Positions 54,554 to 63,953 of a stretch of 64,000 bases of DNA are shown here, piece by piece. Origin of the DNA: Spirulina subsalsa PCC 9445 (GTDB lineage Bacteria > Cyanobacteriota > Cyanobacteriia > Cyanobacteriales > Spirulinaceae); assembly GCF_000314005.1 (NCBI RefSeq), contig NZ_JH980292.1, forward strand, positions 1,753,725-1,817,724, in the 5' to 3' direction. The position numbers were made by a program, and so were the translations under genes. The notes under the pieces were generated by a model. That model was not told the origin of the DNA. It was given only the letters and a program-made list of their open reading frames with translations, and searched no databases. Position 1 is the first letter of the stretch. Each line of letters opens with the position of its first letter.

Positions 54554-54591
54554 ACGACGTAAATACTAGCTTTAGAAATGACCCTAGTTAT

Positions 54592-54815
54592 TTTAACACT
54601 CCCCGCGAAGACAGCGACGGGGATTCTTGGTTCATCGACCGAACCTCACTGAGCAGGACTGCTCCAACTCAGCCAGAGGCTCAATCTCCCCAAGCGTATG
54701 CGTTCCCGTGTGCCCCACGGTACGGAGTCCAAGGCGCAGCACACAAACCCGCGTCACTATCGACTTAGCCCAATGCCGATGCCAAATTAACCCTTTCACA
54801 TTCAAGTCTTCCTAG
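54592..54815 (-). mobile_element. Internally deleted tnpB-type element remnant, second family
   Basis: Minus-strand translation of 54632-54811 begins EDLNVKGL, the TnpB motif with the middle catalytic glutamate, and continues with RTVGHTGTHTLGEIEPLAE to the stop; the RuvC III and zinc-ribbon parts are deleted. The right end has CCCCGTCG...GCGGGG. It is unlike the 28835-30448 family. Confidence 0.65.
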
Positions 54816-54877
54816 GCGACCAAATCGTTAGATTGGATGTTGTGATTCTTAGGATATTCAGAATTGATTATCAGTTG

Positions 54878-55921
54878 TTAGGGATAAATGGACTGGGCTT
54901 CTGGGGGTTCTTTTTGTAGGATGCTGGTTAAGAGGGAGGCGGGGGGCTGTTGGTGGGGCCAGGCGAAGGCATGGCGGAAGGCGGCATCTTGACAAGCTTG
55001 GAGTTGTCGGAAGTCGATGATGTCGTGGGTGAGGAGGTTTTCGTATTCAAAGGGGAGACGGACGTTATGGAGTCCGGCGTTATCGGTACAGATGGCGATG
55101 TCTACCCCGGCCTCAAAACAACGGTCAAAGACGATTTTTAACTGGGAGAGGTCGTCGAGGGTGCCGGTTTTAAAGTAGGTGGTGGGGCAAACTTCTAAAC
55201 ATTGTTGCTGGGCGGCGAGTTGGGGCAGGAGTTCGGGATATTTTAGGGGGATTTGGATGCCGTGACCAATGCGCATGAGGTAGGGGAGGAGTTGGGGATA
55301 ACAGCCATCGACGGTTTCGTAGAGGTGTCCGGTGGTTTTGATGCCCTGCGATCGCGCATAATCATATAACCCCACAAACTCATCCAAACGCTCCTGATAA
55401 TGGGCATCTCCCCCCGCCACATCAACAGCACAAACATATTCAGGATAACTCACCGCTAATTCCACAATGGCTCGATTGACCTCTGAAGGTAAACGGGAGT
55501 GCATACAAAGGATTTGGCTGGTAATAATGGGGTAATCTTCCGCTTGAGAGGCTTTCCCCACAATTTCCACAATTTGCGCCATCTGCTCAATCCGTTCCCC
55601 TTGGCTGAGGCGTTCTGGGGTGCGCAAGTAGGGAGTATAGCGGAGTTCTAAATAGGCGAGGTTTTCAAAAATATAAGCCCCGCGAATCAGGCGATAAATA
55701 AAATAAGGGAGCGCCTGTTCTGTTTGGACTGTCTCCACAAGGGTATGTAATTCTAAATACTCATCAAGGGTATTACGAGGACGGGTATAAAATTCTTCAA
55801 ATTCGGGATACACCGGGAATTGGGCGGCTAAATCCTCGTTGCGTCGTTGGAAATAACGCCACAACACGCGGGGAACAACGGAACCCCCTAAATGACGATG
55901 TAGTTCTGCATAGAGTGCCAT
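54878..55921 (-). CDS. Adenosine deaminase-like amidohydrolase
   Basis: The 347-residue protein begins MALYAELHRHLGGS; the HxH zinc motif reads HRH. TTGHLYETVDG stands where ADA has HAGE, keeping His and Glu, and AICTDNAGLHN stands for the SLNTDDP block with the zinc aspartate. It is a member of the adenosine/adenine/AMP deaminase superfamily, with motifs that drift from classical adenosine deaminase, so the substrate (adenosine, adenine or N6-methyl-AMP) is open. The ATG at 55921 has AAGGAGA upstream. An open frame through the heptamer array is not coding. Confidence 0.82.
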   Translation of the reverse strand: MALYAELHRHLGGSVVPRVLWRYFQRRNEDLAAQFPVYPEFEEFYTRPRNTLDEYLELHTLVETVQTEQALPYFIYRLIRGAYIFENLAYLELRYTPYLRTPERLSQGERIEQMAQIVEIVGKASQAEDYPIITSQILCMHSRLPSEVNRAIVELAVSYPEYVCAVDVAGGDAHYQERLDEFVGLYDYARSQGIKTTGHLYETVDGCYPQLLPYLMRIGHGIQIPLKYPELLPQLAAQQQCLEVCPTTYFKTGTLDDLSQLKIVFDRCFEAGVDIAICTDNAGLHNVRLPFEYENLLTHDIIDFRQLQACQDAAFRHAFAWPHQQPPASLLTSILQKEPPEAQSIYP

Positions 55922-55938
55922 AAATCTCCTTGGGGAAT

Positions 55939-56050
55939 TGGGAGTCGGGAGTCGGGAATCGGGAATCGGGAGTCGGGAGTCGGGAGTCGGGAGTCGGGAG
56001 TCGGGAATCGGGAATCGGGAGTCGGGAATCGGGAGTCGGGAGTCGGGAGA
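55939..56050. repeat. Heptamer array GGGAGTC/GGGAATC between deaminase and purA
   Basis: About sixteen units fill the divergent intergenic region. All frames stay open through it, because seven is not a multiple of three, and give PDSR-type pseudo-peptides. Confidence 0.9.
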
Positions 56051-56139
56051 TTGCCTCTCCCCTGCCCCCCGTTCCCGATTAAAACCCTTGACACACTCCC
56101 CCCTTCTTATAGATAATGAGAGTTTGTGAAAAGTGTTGA

Positions 56140-57468
<1,329 letters not shown>

Positions 57469-57554
57469 GCTCACGTTTGGGGGTGGGCAGTGGCTTCACC
57501 TTGACCCATTGCCCTTGATTTTGCTGATTAACCCTTATATATCCAGAACACACT

Positions 57555-57863
57555 ATGTCCGCACCAACGATTGAATGTAAAACCAGACCCGAAGGCAGTA
57601 AGCCCAATGCTTTGCGCCGTGAGGGTCTTCTCCCAGCCAATATCTACGGTCATAATGTCCCAGAGTCTCTGTCTTTAGTGGTCGATGCCAAAGACGCAGA
57701 AACCCTGCTGAGAACGGCTGTAGTGAATAAAACGGTTGTCGAAGTTAATATTCCCGAACAGTCTTGGCAAGGGAGCGCCTTAATTCGGGAAGTGCAAGCT
57801 CACCCTTGGAAAGGGAATCTCTATCATGTGAGCTTCTTTGCGGTTGACCCCGCGAAGCTGTAA
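57555..57863 (+). CDS. rplY: Ribosomal protein L25, short form
   Basis: The 102-residue protein starts [34 protein letters not shown], the L25 5S-rRNA-binding start. HVSFFAVDP closes the beta-barrel. It lacks the extra C-terminal domain of the CTC form. It binds 5S rRNA in the large subunit. It lies 86 bases after purA. Confidence 0.9.
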   Translation: MSAPTIECKTRPEGSKPNALRREGLLPANIYGHNVPESLSLVVDAKDAETLLRTAVVNKTVVEVNIPEQSWQGSALIREVQAHPWKGNLYHVSFFAVDPAKL

Positions 57864-58174
57864 AACGCCTAGATGAATAGACATCTCCTAAAGGGTTTAG
57901 GGGGTGTCTAAGGATTCTTGACAAGTCGAGGGTATATGAATGCTTCGCCACCTGCGTTCCGCGAGGTGGCGGAGTGCGTCGCTAATTTTGTTCAATGTCT
58001 CCATTAATTGGGACATAACCGCATTTTCCCAGCCCCCTTTCTTGACTTTTTACGCCCTCGGACAGACTACCCACTGTCTATTAGGTGAAAGCCTCCTAGA
58101 TAAGGTAACTGGATGAACAGGGAATCCCTCGCTTTTAGCGATGGGAGCGTCAATTTCTTACGGTGAAACATTCA
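57864..58174. other. Intergenic stretch with an inverted repeat
   Basis: About 310 bases without a gene. CGCCACCT and AGGTGGCG pair around ten bases at about 57949-57974, as a likely hairpin. Confidence 0.55.
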
Positions 58175-58672
58175 ATGAACCCCAATCCTGAATCAGAACG
58201 GGAACAAGAACCGGATCTTAGTCTAGAACGAGATATTCTATCGGGTCGCAAATTTTCCTTAGCCGATGTAATTGGTCGGGAAGGGGGGGCATTCTTAAAA
58301 GGGGAGTCCCCTGTCCCTCCTCTAATTCAAGCCAAAGCCGAACTGAATCAATTTATTACTCAGAACTTGCAGGACTCATCGGGAGCATTACAAGCTGTAT
58401 TACAGACTTGGGTTCAGAATGATTTGCGGGTGAGTCAAAACCTAGAGCAGCCTTTGATAGCCCTGCGGGATATTTTAAATGCGATCGCCTCCAACCCAGA
58501 AATCCTCTACGAACTGGTGCAACAAGTCGATGCCAAATGGGGGCAAATGTACGGCGAAACCCCCCACTTCCAACAACCCGGACAACCGCCCCACCCCGAC
58601 GATGAATACACCCACGCCTCCGTTAGACACCAGCTAGTCCAACTCCTCGAACAAGTCAATCAAGCCATCTAA
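58175..58672 (+). CDS. Conserved cyanobacterial hypothetical protein
   Basis: I recognise no family for this product of about 165 residues. It is acidic at the start (PNPESEREQEPDLSLERDIL) with FSLADVIGREGGAFLKGESPVPPL, then helical (LNQFITQNLQDSSGALQAVLQTWV), and ends with a proline-rich stretch. No membrane segment or catalytic motif. A GTG at 58163 would add four residues. Confidence 0.55.
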   Translation: MNPNPESEREQEPDLSLERDILSGRKFSLADVIGREGGAFLKGESPVPPLIQAKAELNQFITQNLQDSSGALQAVLQTWVQNDLRVSQNLEQPLIALRDILNAIASNPEILYELVQQVDAKWGQMYGETPHFQQPGQPPHPDDEYTHASVRHQLVQLLEQVNQAI

Positions 58673-58690
58673 CCCATTGTTTTTAGAATT

Positions 58691-58889
58691 AGGGTCTGCT
58701 GAATAACTCTGCTGGTGGGTCTAGGGAACAGGGAACGGGGAACGGGGAACAGGGGACCAGGGGACCAGGGGACCAGGGGAATAGTGAATAGCCGAAACTC
58801 TTGACTATTCCCGACTCCCTAGGGCGCAAGCATTGCGCCCCTACACGGACTCCCGACTCCCCAACTCTCGGACTTATTCAGCAAGCCCT
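58691..58889. mobile_element. MITE, GGGCTTGCTGAATAA family (complete copy)
   Basis: The 199-bp element starts AGGGTCTGCTGAATAA and ends TTATTCAGCAAGCCCT. AATT flanks both ends (58687-58690, 58890-58893). The interior has GGGAACGGG and GGGACCAG repeats and the hairpin GGGCGCAAGCATTGCGCCC at 58822-58840. Confidence 0.75.
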
Positions 58890-58900
58890 AATTATTGAGA

Positions 58901-59137
58901 GTGAACTACCCCACCCTGCCTAGGCGCGAGGATGGAGCTTCCTGATTCAATGGGAAGTGCTTTCTATACCGAAATATAGCGAGTCTTATCTTCCCTCCCC
59001 AGGCAGAAGTCCTAGTTTCTAAGACCCAAATTTTCTCTTGCAACACAGCCCTTTTTAGCTTGGTTTTCGCTTTGGGAGTTAGTGGTCAAGTCCATCCCCT
59101 CCCTGCAAGCGAGGAAGGGGAATTCCGCAACATTTTT
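58901..59137 (-). mobile_element. Non-autonomous tnpB-derived element (PATE-like), copy 3
   Basis: The 237-bp copy has the complete left hairpin CCCCTTCCT...AGGGAGGGG, the left end AAAAATGTTGCGGAATT, and the right hairpin CCACCCTGCC / GGATGGAG ending GTTCAC at 58901. The middle is a shortened, diverged tnpB 3' end. TTAAC flanks it (59138-59142) and contains the clpP3 stop codon. Confidence 0.8.
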
Positions 59138-59138
59138 G

Positions 59139-59741
59139 TTAAAGGGAACGATCCTCAATCACCTTATCAATCAGACCATACTCCCTCGCCTCTTCAGGAG
59201 ACATAAAGAAATCCCGATCCGTATCCTTCTCGATTTTCTCAATCGGTTGTCCGGTATGACCCGCCATAATCTCATTGAGTTGTCGTTTAATGCGGAGGAT
59301 TTCCTTCGCCTCAATCTCAATATCCGTCGCTTGCCGACGACCTTGGATACCGCCGAGGGGTTGGTGAATCATAATCCGAGAATGGGGCAGCGCCAACCGT
59401 TTCCCCTTCGTCCCCGATGACAACAAGAAAGCCCCCATCGAAGCCGCCAGACCGACACAAATTGTCACCACTTCCGACTTAATGTGCTGAATCGTGTCAT
59501 AAATGGCCAATCCCGCCGTAACAGACCCTCCCGGCGAATTGATATAGAGATAGATCGGCTTACCCGAATCTTCCGAATCCAAGTAAAGCATAATCGCAAT
59601 CACTTGATTCGCCAGTCCGTCATTAATTCCCCGACCGATGAAAATAATGCGTTCTCGGTAGAGACGGTCGTAAATATTAATCCAGTCAGAATAAGGCTGA
59701 CCGGGCATTTGATAAGGAACTCTGGGAACACCAATAGGCAT
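59139..59741 (-). CDS. clpP3: ATP-dependent Clp protease proteolytic subunit ClpP3
   Basis: The 200-residue protein keeps the catalytic serine ([15 protein letters not shown]) and histidine ([10 protein letters not shown]), and TDRDFF near the end supplies the aspartate region. It forms the mixed ClpP3/ClpR core of cyanobacteria with the gene just upstream (35 bases), which is essential for regulated proteolysis. Its stop codon is in the TTAAC that flanks the tnpB-derived copy 3, so the protein end is unaltered. Confidence 0.94.
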   Translation of the reverse strand: MPIGVPRVPYQMPGQPYSDWINIYDRLYRERIIFIGRGINDGLANQVIAIMLYLDSEDSGKPIYLYINSPGGSVTAGLAIYDTIQHIKSEVVTICVGLAASMGAFLLSSGTKGKRLALPHSRIMIHQPLGGIQGRRQATDIEIEAKEILRIKRQLNEIMAGHTGQPIEKIEKDTDRDFFMSPEEAREYGLIDKVIEDRSL

Positions 59742-59775
59742 GATTAAATTTCGGGGATAAAAAAGAACAAAACAA

Positions 59776-60462
59776 CTAAGGAGTCGCCGGAACAGGAGTC
59801 GGCAGTTGACTACTGCTTTCTAACACTTTATCGATGATCCCATATTCTTGGGCTTGAACGGGGGTCATATAGAGCATACGGTCAGTATCCCGCTCCAATC
59901 GTTCCAGAGGTTGACCCGTCGTTTTAGCAAAGATTTCCAGCATCGCCCGTTTATTCGCCAACACCTCTTTCGCCCGGATTTGAATATCCGAGGCTTGGCC
60001 TTGAGTCCCCTGACGGGGTTGGTGGAGGATAATCGTAGAGTGGGGCAGACTCGCACGATAGCCCTTTGTGCCAGCCGCCAGAATCATGGCCGCCGTCCCC
60101 ATTGCCTGACCAATACAGATGGTATGGATAGGAGGCTTGATGTAGTTCATGGTGTCGCAGATGGCAAAGGCTTCCGTTTCAAAGCCGATGGCCTCTCCTC
60201 CATACCAAGAAGTCCCGGTTGAGTTGATATACATATAAATCGGCTTGTCGGGATCATCAAATTGCAGGAACAAGAGTTGAGCAATGATTAACTCTGTCAC
60301 ATCCAGCCCCATTTGTTCTTTATACTCATCCGGTGACACGAGGGGCAATCCCAGATAAACAATGCGCTCTTTGAGCAACAACGAGGGCAAGTCAGGGGGT
60401 GGGGTTTTATAGTATGCGTCTCCTCGATAGGGAGCTTGTACAGCCTGAATAGGTGAATCCAT
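59776..60462 (-). CDS. clpR: Inactive Clp protease subunit ClpR
   Basis: The 228-residue protein resembles ClpP but the catalytic serine is lost: the motif is [15 protein letters not shown] where active ClpP has ASMG. The histidine region ILHQPRQG is kept. It has a 30-residue N-terminal extension and a proline-rich tail. ClpR joins ClpP3 in the mixed Clp core. First gene of the clpR-clpP3 operon. Confidence 0.93.
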   Translation of the reverse strand: MDSPIQAVQAPYRGDAYYKTPPPDLPSLLLKERIVYLGLPLVSPDEYKEQMGLDVTELIIAQLLFLQFDDPDKPIYMYINSTGTSWYGGEAIGFETEAFAICDTMNYIKPPIHTICIGQAMGTAAMILAAGTKGYRASLPHSTIILHQPRQGTQGQASDIQIRAKEVLANKRAMLEIFAKTTGQPLERLERDTDRMLYMTPVQAQEYGIIDKVLESSSQLPTPVPATP

Positions 60463-60690
60463 AGTGTTTTTAAGGGCGCTCTGATACGAGGTCTAGTTTG
60501 CGCTGGATTTGAGTTTCTGTTTTTGAGACAAAAAGCACAATTCCAGATTGATTTTAACGCTTTGATGACGGTTTCGGGGAGGCTGAGGGGGAGGGAAGAG
60601 AGAAAATACGGATTTTGGCTCATCAGTTTGTTGGATTTTTCCCCTGGAGGAGAAAATCGAGCCTAAGCAGTGGAACAGTTGTAGAAAAAG
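60463..60690. other. Intergenic stretch upstream of exported-protein genes
   Basis: No gene is seen; promoters for the clpR operon and the following genes must lie here. Confidence 0.4.
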
Positions 60691-60855
60691 ATGGGTATGC
60701 TTAAGATGTTCTGTAGCCCTCGGTTAATGTCTGCACTCAATAATGAGGATTGGGCGAAGAGACAAACCATTCTGGGCTACTTCCTTCTTGAACAACAGAA
60801 GGAGCGAGACATTACCACGAAGTTATTTGTTTTGATGAGGAGTTTGTTATGTTAG
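60691..60855 (+). CDS. Possible small protein (54 residues) overlapping the DUF1400-like start
   Basis: An ATG at 60691 opens a frame of 54 codons (…NNEDWAKRQTILGYFLLEQQKERD…) ending TAG at 60855, which overlaps the next ATG (60849) by seven bases. The mixed hydrophobic and charged composition looks protein-like, but no family or ribosome site is seen. It may instead be untranslated leader. The overlap would allow translational coupling. Confidence 0.25.
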   Translation: MGMLKMFCSPRLMSALNNEDWAKRQTILGYFLLEQQKERDITTKLFVLMRSLLC

Positions 60856-61580
60856 CTGCATCTTACCTATCCCAACTGAAACAGAAAGCAGTTGCTTTAA
60901 CCATCGGCACCACGGCACTGCTAGCGACTTGGGGCGGTGCTGTTTCGGCGGCGGAGGTGATTAATTTTAAGTACAATGCGCTGGAAATTGCTGTGCCGAC
61001 TCGGGCTTTGGTGGATTTTGTGGAGACGGGAGATTTAGAACCGGAGGTTCAGTCTTTTTTAGAGCAGGAAGTGGGAACGGATTTCCCCAACATTTTACGG
61101 CAAATTTTGGGGGCGGAAATTCGGGTGAGTCCCAATTTTGTCCGGGATACGTTGGGCAGTTCTTTAGGTGAATTTGCCTTGCTACAAATTGATAAGGCGA
61201 TTAATCAAGGAACGCTAGACACCAATGTTGCAGCTTTGCGGGATGCCATTCGGGGGTCTGTGGAAGCCAATGGCATGATTTCCCTGATTGATGTGATTCA
61301 ACGCTATCCGATGCAAAGCGTCAATGTAGATTTAACGGGATTACAGGTGACCTATGACCGGGTGAGCCGCTTTTTAGAGAATATTGAACCCGCACTGCGA
61401 ACGGCTCGTCAGTTTTTGCAGGAGATGATTTGTGAGTGTGAACCGGGTTCAATGTTGCCGGGTGACGGGGCAACGTTGGCGGTGAGTCCGGGTGGTGAGA
61501 ATTGTGTGAGTGACACTACTTTAATGGTGACTGAACGCGCTAAGGCTCTCTCTCAGGAGTCGGCCTCTGTGGTTGAATAA
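60849..61580 (+). CDS. Exported DUF1400-like protein 1
   Basis: The 243-residue protein has a signal peptide (ALTIGTTALLATWGGAVSAAE, cleavage near residue 35). The core IVNFKYNALEIAVPTRALVDFVETGDLEPEVQSFLE fits the DUF1400 module that usually precedes an alpha/beta hydrolase. The hydrolase is absent, so this is a stand-alone form. It ends its core with ICECEPG and has a long tail. A paralogue follows at 61640 (about 60 bases later). Confidence 0.7.
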   Translation: MLAASYLSQLKQKAVALTIGTTALLATWGGAVSAAEVINFKYNALEIAVPTRALVDFVETGDLEPEVQSFLEQEVGTDFPNILRQILGAEIRVSPNFVRDTLGSSLGEFALLQIDKAINQGTLDTNVAALRDAIRGSVEANGMISLIDVIQRYPMQSVNVDLTGLQVTYDRVSRFLENIEPALRTARQFLQEMICECEPGSMLPGDGATLAVSPGGENCVSDTTLMVTERAKALSQESASVVE

Positions 61581-61639
61581 GGGCTTATTTCTTGTGTTTT
61601 TGGTTCTTTGTTGTCAGTTTAGGTCATTTTTTAAGGATT

Positions 61640-62269
61640 ATGGGTGTTCAAGCCGGAAAATTAGCCCAAGGATTGAGCGGGCGGGTGCGAAAAGCTCTCC
61701 GTTGGGGCGGGATGTGCGCGCTAGGGGTGGGGAGTAGCCTGTTGGTGGCACAAGTTCCTTCTTCGGCAGCACAACGGGTGATTATTACTTATGGACCGCT
61801 CCAGCAGTCGGTGTTGGTGGAGGATTTGGAACGGTTTGTGGAAACGGGGGAAATGTCGTCCTCGGTGCGTTTTTTGGTCAATCTGTCGGGACAGGATCCG
61901 GAGAATGTGCGCCAGGTGTTGGATTATAAGGTGGGGGTCAATTTCCTGTTTTTACATAATGTATTGAATACGTTGCCCGGGGAGTATCTGCTGTTTGAGA
62001 CGGGCAATTTCATTCATACGAAGTCTCGCCGCGCTAATATCCAATCATTGCGGGCGGCGTTGGTGTTGTCGGCGCGTGAGAATAATGAGATCAGTATTTT
62101 GGAGTTTTTGCAAAATTACCCGACTCAAGATATGTACATTGATGGGGTGGCGGTGACTCGTTTTTCTCGCCAAGTGAGTCGTTTTGTGGATCAGTTTCGC
62201 GGGTTTGTAGAATTGCCGATTGCCATTATTCAGGACTTTTTGGGCGGTTTTTTATGTGACTGTGATTAG
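61640..62269 (+). CDS. Exported DUF1400-like protein 2
   Basis: The protein of about 209 residues has a signal-like start (WGGMCALGVGSSLLVAQVPSSAAQ) and then VIITYGPLQQSVLVEDLERFVETGEMSSSVRFLVNLSGQ, the DUF1400 start. Its C-terminus reads GGFLCDCD, a CxC like the paralogue's ICECE. ATG 61640 has AAGGATT upstream. With the previous gene it forms a tandem pair. Extracellular or lumenal function unknown. Confidence 0.7.
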   Translation: MGVQAGKLAQGLSGRVRKALRWGGMCALGVGSSLLVAQVPSSAAQRVIITYGPLQQSVLVEDLERFVETGEMSSSVRFLVNLSGQDPENVRQVLDYKVGVNFLFLHNVLNTLPGEYLLFETGNFIHTKSRRANIQSLRAALVLSARENNEISILEFLQNYPTQDMYIDGVAVTRFSRQVSRFVDQFRGFVELPIAIIQDFLGGFLCDCD

Positions 62270-62276
62270 TCGAGGA

Positions 62277-62314
62277 GTCCCCGCTTAAGCTGTTTCAGGT
62301 TGGGCGGGGGTTTT
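62277..62314 (+). terminator. Intrinsic terminator after the DUF1400-like pair
   Basis: CCCCGC and GCGGGG pair across a 20-base spacer and are followed by TTTTG. Confidence 0.65.
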
Positions 62315-62323
62315 GCGGTTGGG

Positions 62324-62488
62324 CAATCTTAACAAGTTAGACTTGTGTGCATTTTGTCAAGTCCCATATATAGCGTTCCACAAATTGGACAACACTATTT
62401 ATGGACTATTCACCATTGGACACAACCGCATTTTCCCGACTCCCGACACCTTGACTTCTAACGAGTGGGTCTTAACTTGTCAAGATTG
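62324..62488. mobile_element. 165-bp MITE with 9-bp target duplication
   Basis: Ends are imperfect inverted repeats: CAATCTTAACAAGTTA at 62324-62339 and TCTTAACTTGTCAAGATTG at 62470-62488. GCGGTTGGG flanks it at 62315-62323 and 62489-62497. No transposase inside. A 62-residue open frame within it is a by-product. Confidence 0.85.
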
Positions 62489-62497
62489 GCGGTTGGG

Positions 62498-62791
62498 TTA
62501 AGGTGTGCTTTCGGGTTCGCTGGAGAGGGAGCTATTCCCGGCGGGTAGTGTACAACAGTTCACATCGTTGAGACAAACTTTCCCCCACTGTAATGCCCAA
62601 CGGACTAGGGCCACTCGATTATCTGTGGTGGTTTTGGTGAGGATGTTGCTGATGTGGTTATCTACGGTGCGTTTGCTAATTTCTAGTTTTTGGGCGATTT
62701 CATAGTTGGTTAGGCCACTCGCCACTAGCTCGACAATCTGAAGTTCGCGGTCTGACAGAGCAACGGGTGTGGATGATTTTTCCTCAGACAT
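62498..62791 (-). CDS. PedR-like LuxR-family transcription regulator
   Basis: The 97-residue protein is almost entirely a LuxR helix-turn-helix (SDRELQIVELVASGLTNYEIAQKLEISKRTVDNHISNILTKT). The C-terminus carries VCLNDVNCCTLP, two adjacent cysteines near the region where Synechocystis PedR has its redox-sensing cysteine. PedR responds to photosynthetic electron flow and controls high-light genes. The similarity is by overall pattern, not checked by alignment. A MITE abuts its stop codon. Confidence 0.75.
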   Translation of the reverse strand: MSEEKSSTPVALSDRELQIVELVASGLTNYEIAQKLEISKRTVDNHISNILTKTTTDNRVALVRWALQWGKVCLNDVNCCTLPAGNSSLSSEPESTP

Positions 62792-62940
62792 ATTTAAGTT
62801 CTACCTTAGTTATTATTACTTATCTTTAATTCTAAAAGATTGTTTGGCGGTGGATCCGGAGAATCTTAGTTTTTCTTGGCTCATGGACGGGTTAGGATAA
62901 GGGCAAAATTTATTTATGGGCCTGTGGGTTGGGGGACGAT

Positions 62941-63912
62941 ATGAGCAATCCTCGTGTGATTTGTCTTGGGGAAATTTTAGTCGATTATTTGGCGGATCAG
63001 GTGGGGGTGTCGGCTGAGGGGGTGGAGTCTTGGACTCGGTTTCTGGGGGGTGCGCCTGGAAATGTGGCTTGTGGTTTGGTGAAGTTGGGGACTCCGGCGG
63101 CGTTGGTGGGTTGTGTGGGGCGTGATGAGGGGGGGGATTTGTGGCGGGTGTTGTGTGAGGAGGTGGGGGTGGATAGTCGAGGAATTCAGGTTCACCCTTC
63201 GGCTCCGACTCGTTCGGTTTATGTGTTGCGATCGCCTTCTGGAGAACGGGAGTTTATCGGGTTTGGGGGGCAGCCCCCAGATGCTTTTGCCGATGCCTAT
63301 TTGGAGGCGAATCTCTTACCGACGGTGTTGTTTGCCGAGGCGGAATATTTGGTGTTAGGCACTTTAGAGTTAGCGTATCCTCAAACGCGCTCGGCTATTT
63401 TCCACGCGCTGGAGTTGGCGAATGAGTACCATTTAAAGGTGTTTCTAGATATTAATTGGCGGCCGATGTTTTGGCTGGAACCGGACAGCGCTCGCGCTCG
63501 CATCGCTCAACTTTGGAATTGGGTCGATTTTGTCAAGCTTTCCCAAGAGGAGGCGCAATGGTTATTTAATACGGTGGATGCAGGTGCGATCGCCCATCAG
63601 TTAAATTCTGTCGAAGGGGTTGTTGTCACTGGGGGCGGTAGTGATCCCATCCGTTACTGTTTAAATGATCATGAGGGCAGTCTCACCCCCTTTCAGGTTG
63701 CCGTAGAAGACACCACAGGGGCCGGGGATGGCTTTGTGGCCGGATTACTCCACCAACTGGTTCAACAGGGCTTAAAAGCCCTAAATCGCCCGGAATCCGT
63801 GGGCGAAATCATCACCTATGCCGCCGCCGTAGGAGCATTAGTGACCACCCAACGGGGCGCACTCTCTGGACAACCGACGGATCAGCAGGTGGGAGAGTTT
63901 TTGAGGAGATAA
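62941..63912 (+). CDS. PfkB-family carbohydrate kinase (fructokinase-like)
   Basis: The 323-residue protein starts VICLGEILVDYLADQ, has GGAPGNVACGLVKLG and the PfkB signature DTTGAGDGFVAGLLHQLV with the catalytic aspartate. It matches fructokinases and related ribokinase-type sugar kinases. It phosphorylates a sugar with ATP in the cytoplasm; the exact sugar is not certain. ATG at 62941; a TTG at 62929 is in frame. Confidence 0.9.
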   Translation: MSNPRVICLGEILVDYLADQVGVSAEGVESWTRFLGGAPGNVACGLVKLGTPAALVGCVGRDEGGDLWRVLCEEVGVDSRGIQVHPSAPTRSVYVLRSPSGEREFIGFGGQPPDAFADAYLEANLLPTVLFAEAEYLVLGTLELAYPQTRSAIFHALELANEYHLKVFLDINWRPMFWLEPDSARARIAQLWNWVDFVKLSQEEAQWLFNTVDAGAIAHQLNSVEGVVVTGGGSDPIRYCLNDHEGSLTPFQVAVEDTTGAGDGFVAGLLHQLVQQGLKALNRPESVGEIITYAAAVGALVTTQRGALSGQPTDQQVGEFLRR

Positions 63913-63923
63913 GGGAGATAAGA

Positions 63924-63953
63924 GGGAGTCGGGAATCGGGAGTCGGGAGTCGG
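63924..63953. repeat. Heptamer array GGGAGTC/GGGAATC at the right edge
   Basis: Four units followed by GAGATTGCCTCTCCCCTGCC, the same junction as at 56040-56065. The window ends in C-rich low-complexity sequence. Confidence 0.85.

Noticed and set aside
54627-54815. 62-residue plus-strand frame
   Set aside because: The minus strand carries a recognisable TnpB remnant here.
55938-56129. Repeat peptide frame GIGSRESGVGSRES on the plus strand
   Set aside because: Same array on the other strand; seven-base units stay open in all frames.
62313-62501. 62-residue frame after the DUF1400-like pair
   Set aside because: It lies inside the MITE and spans its duplication.
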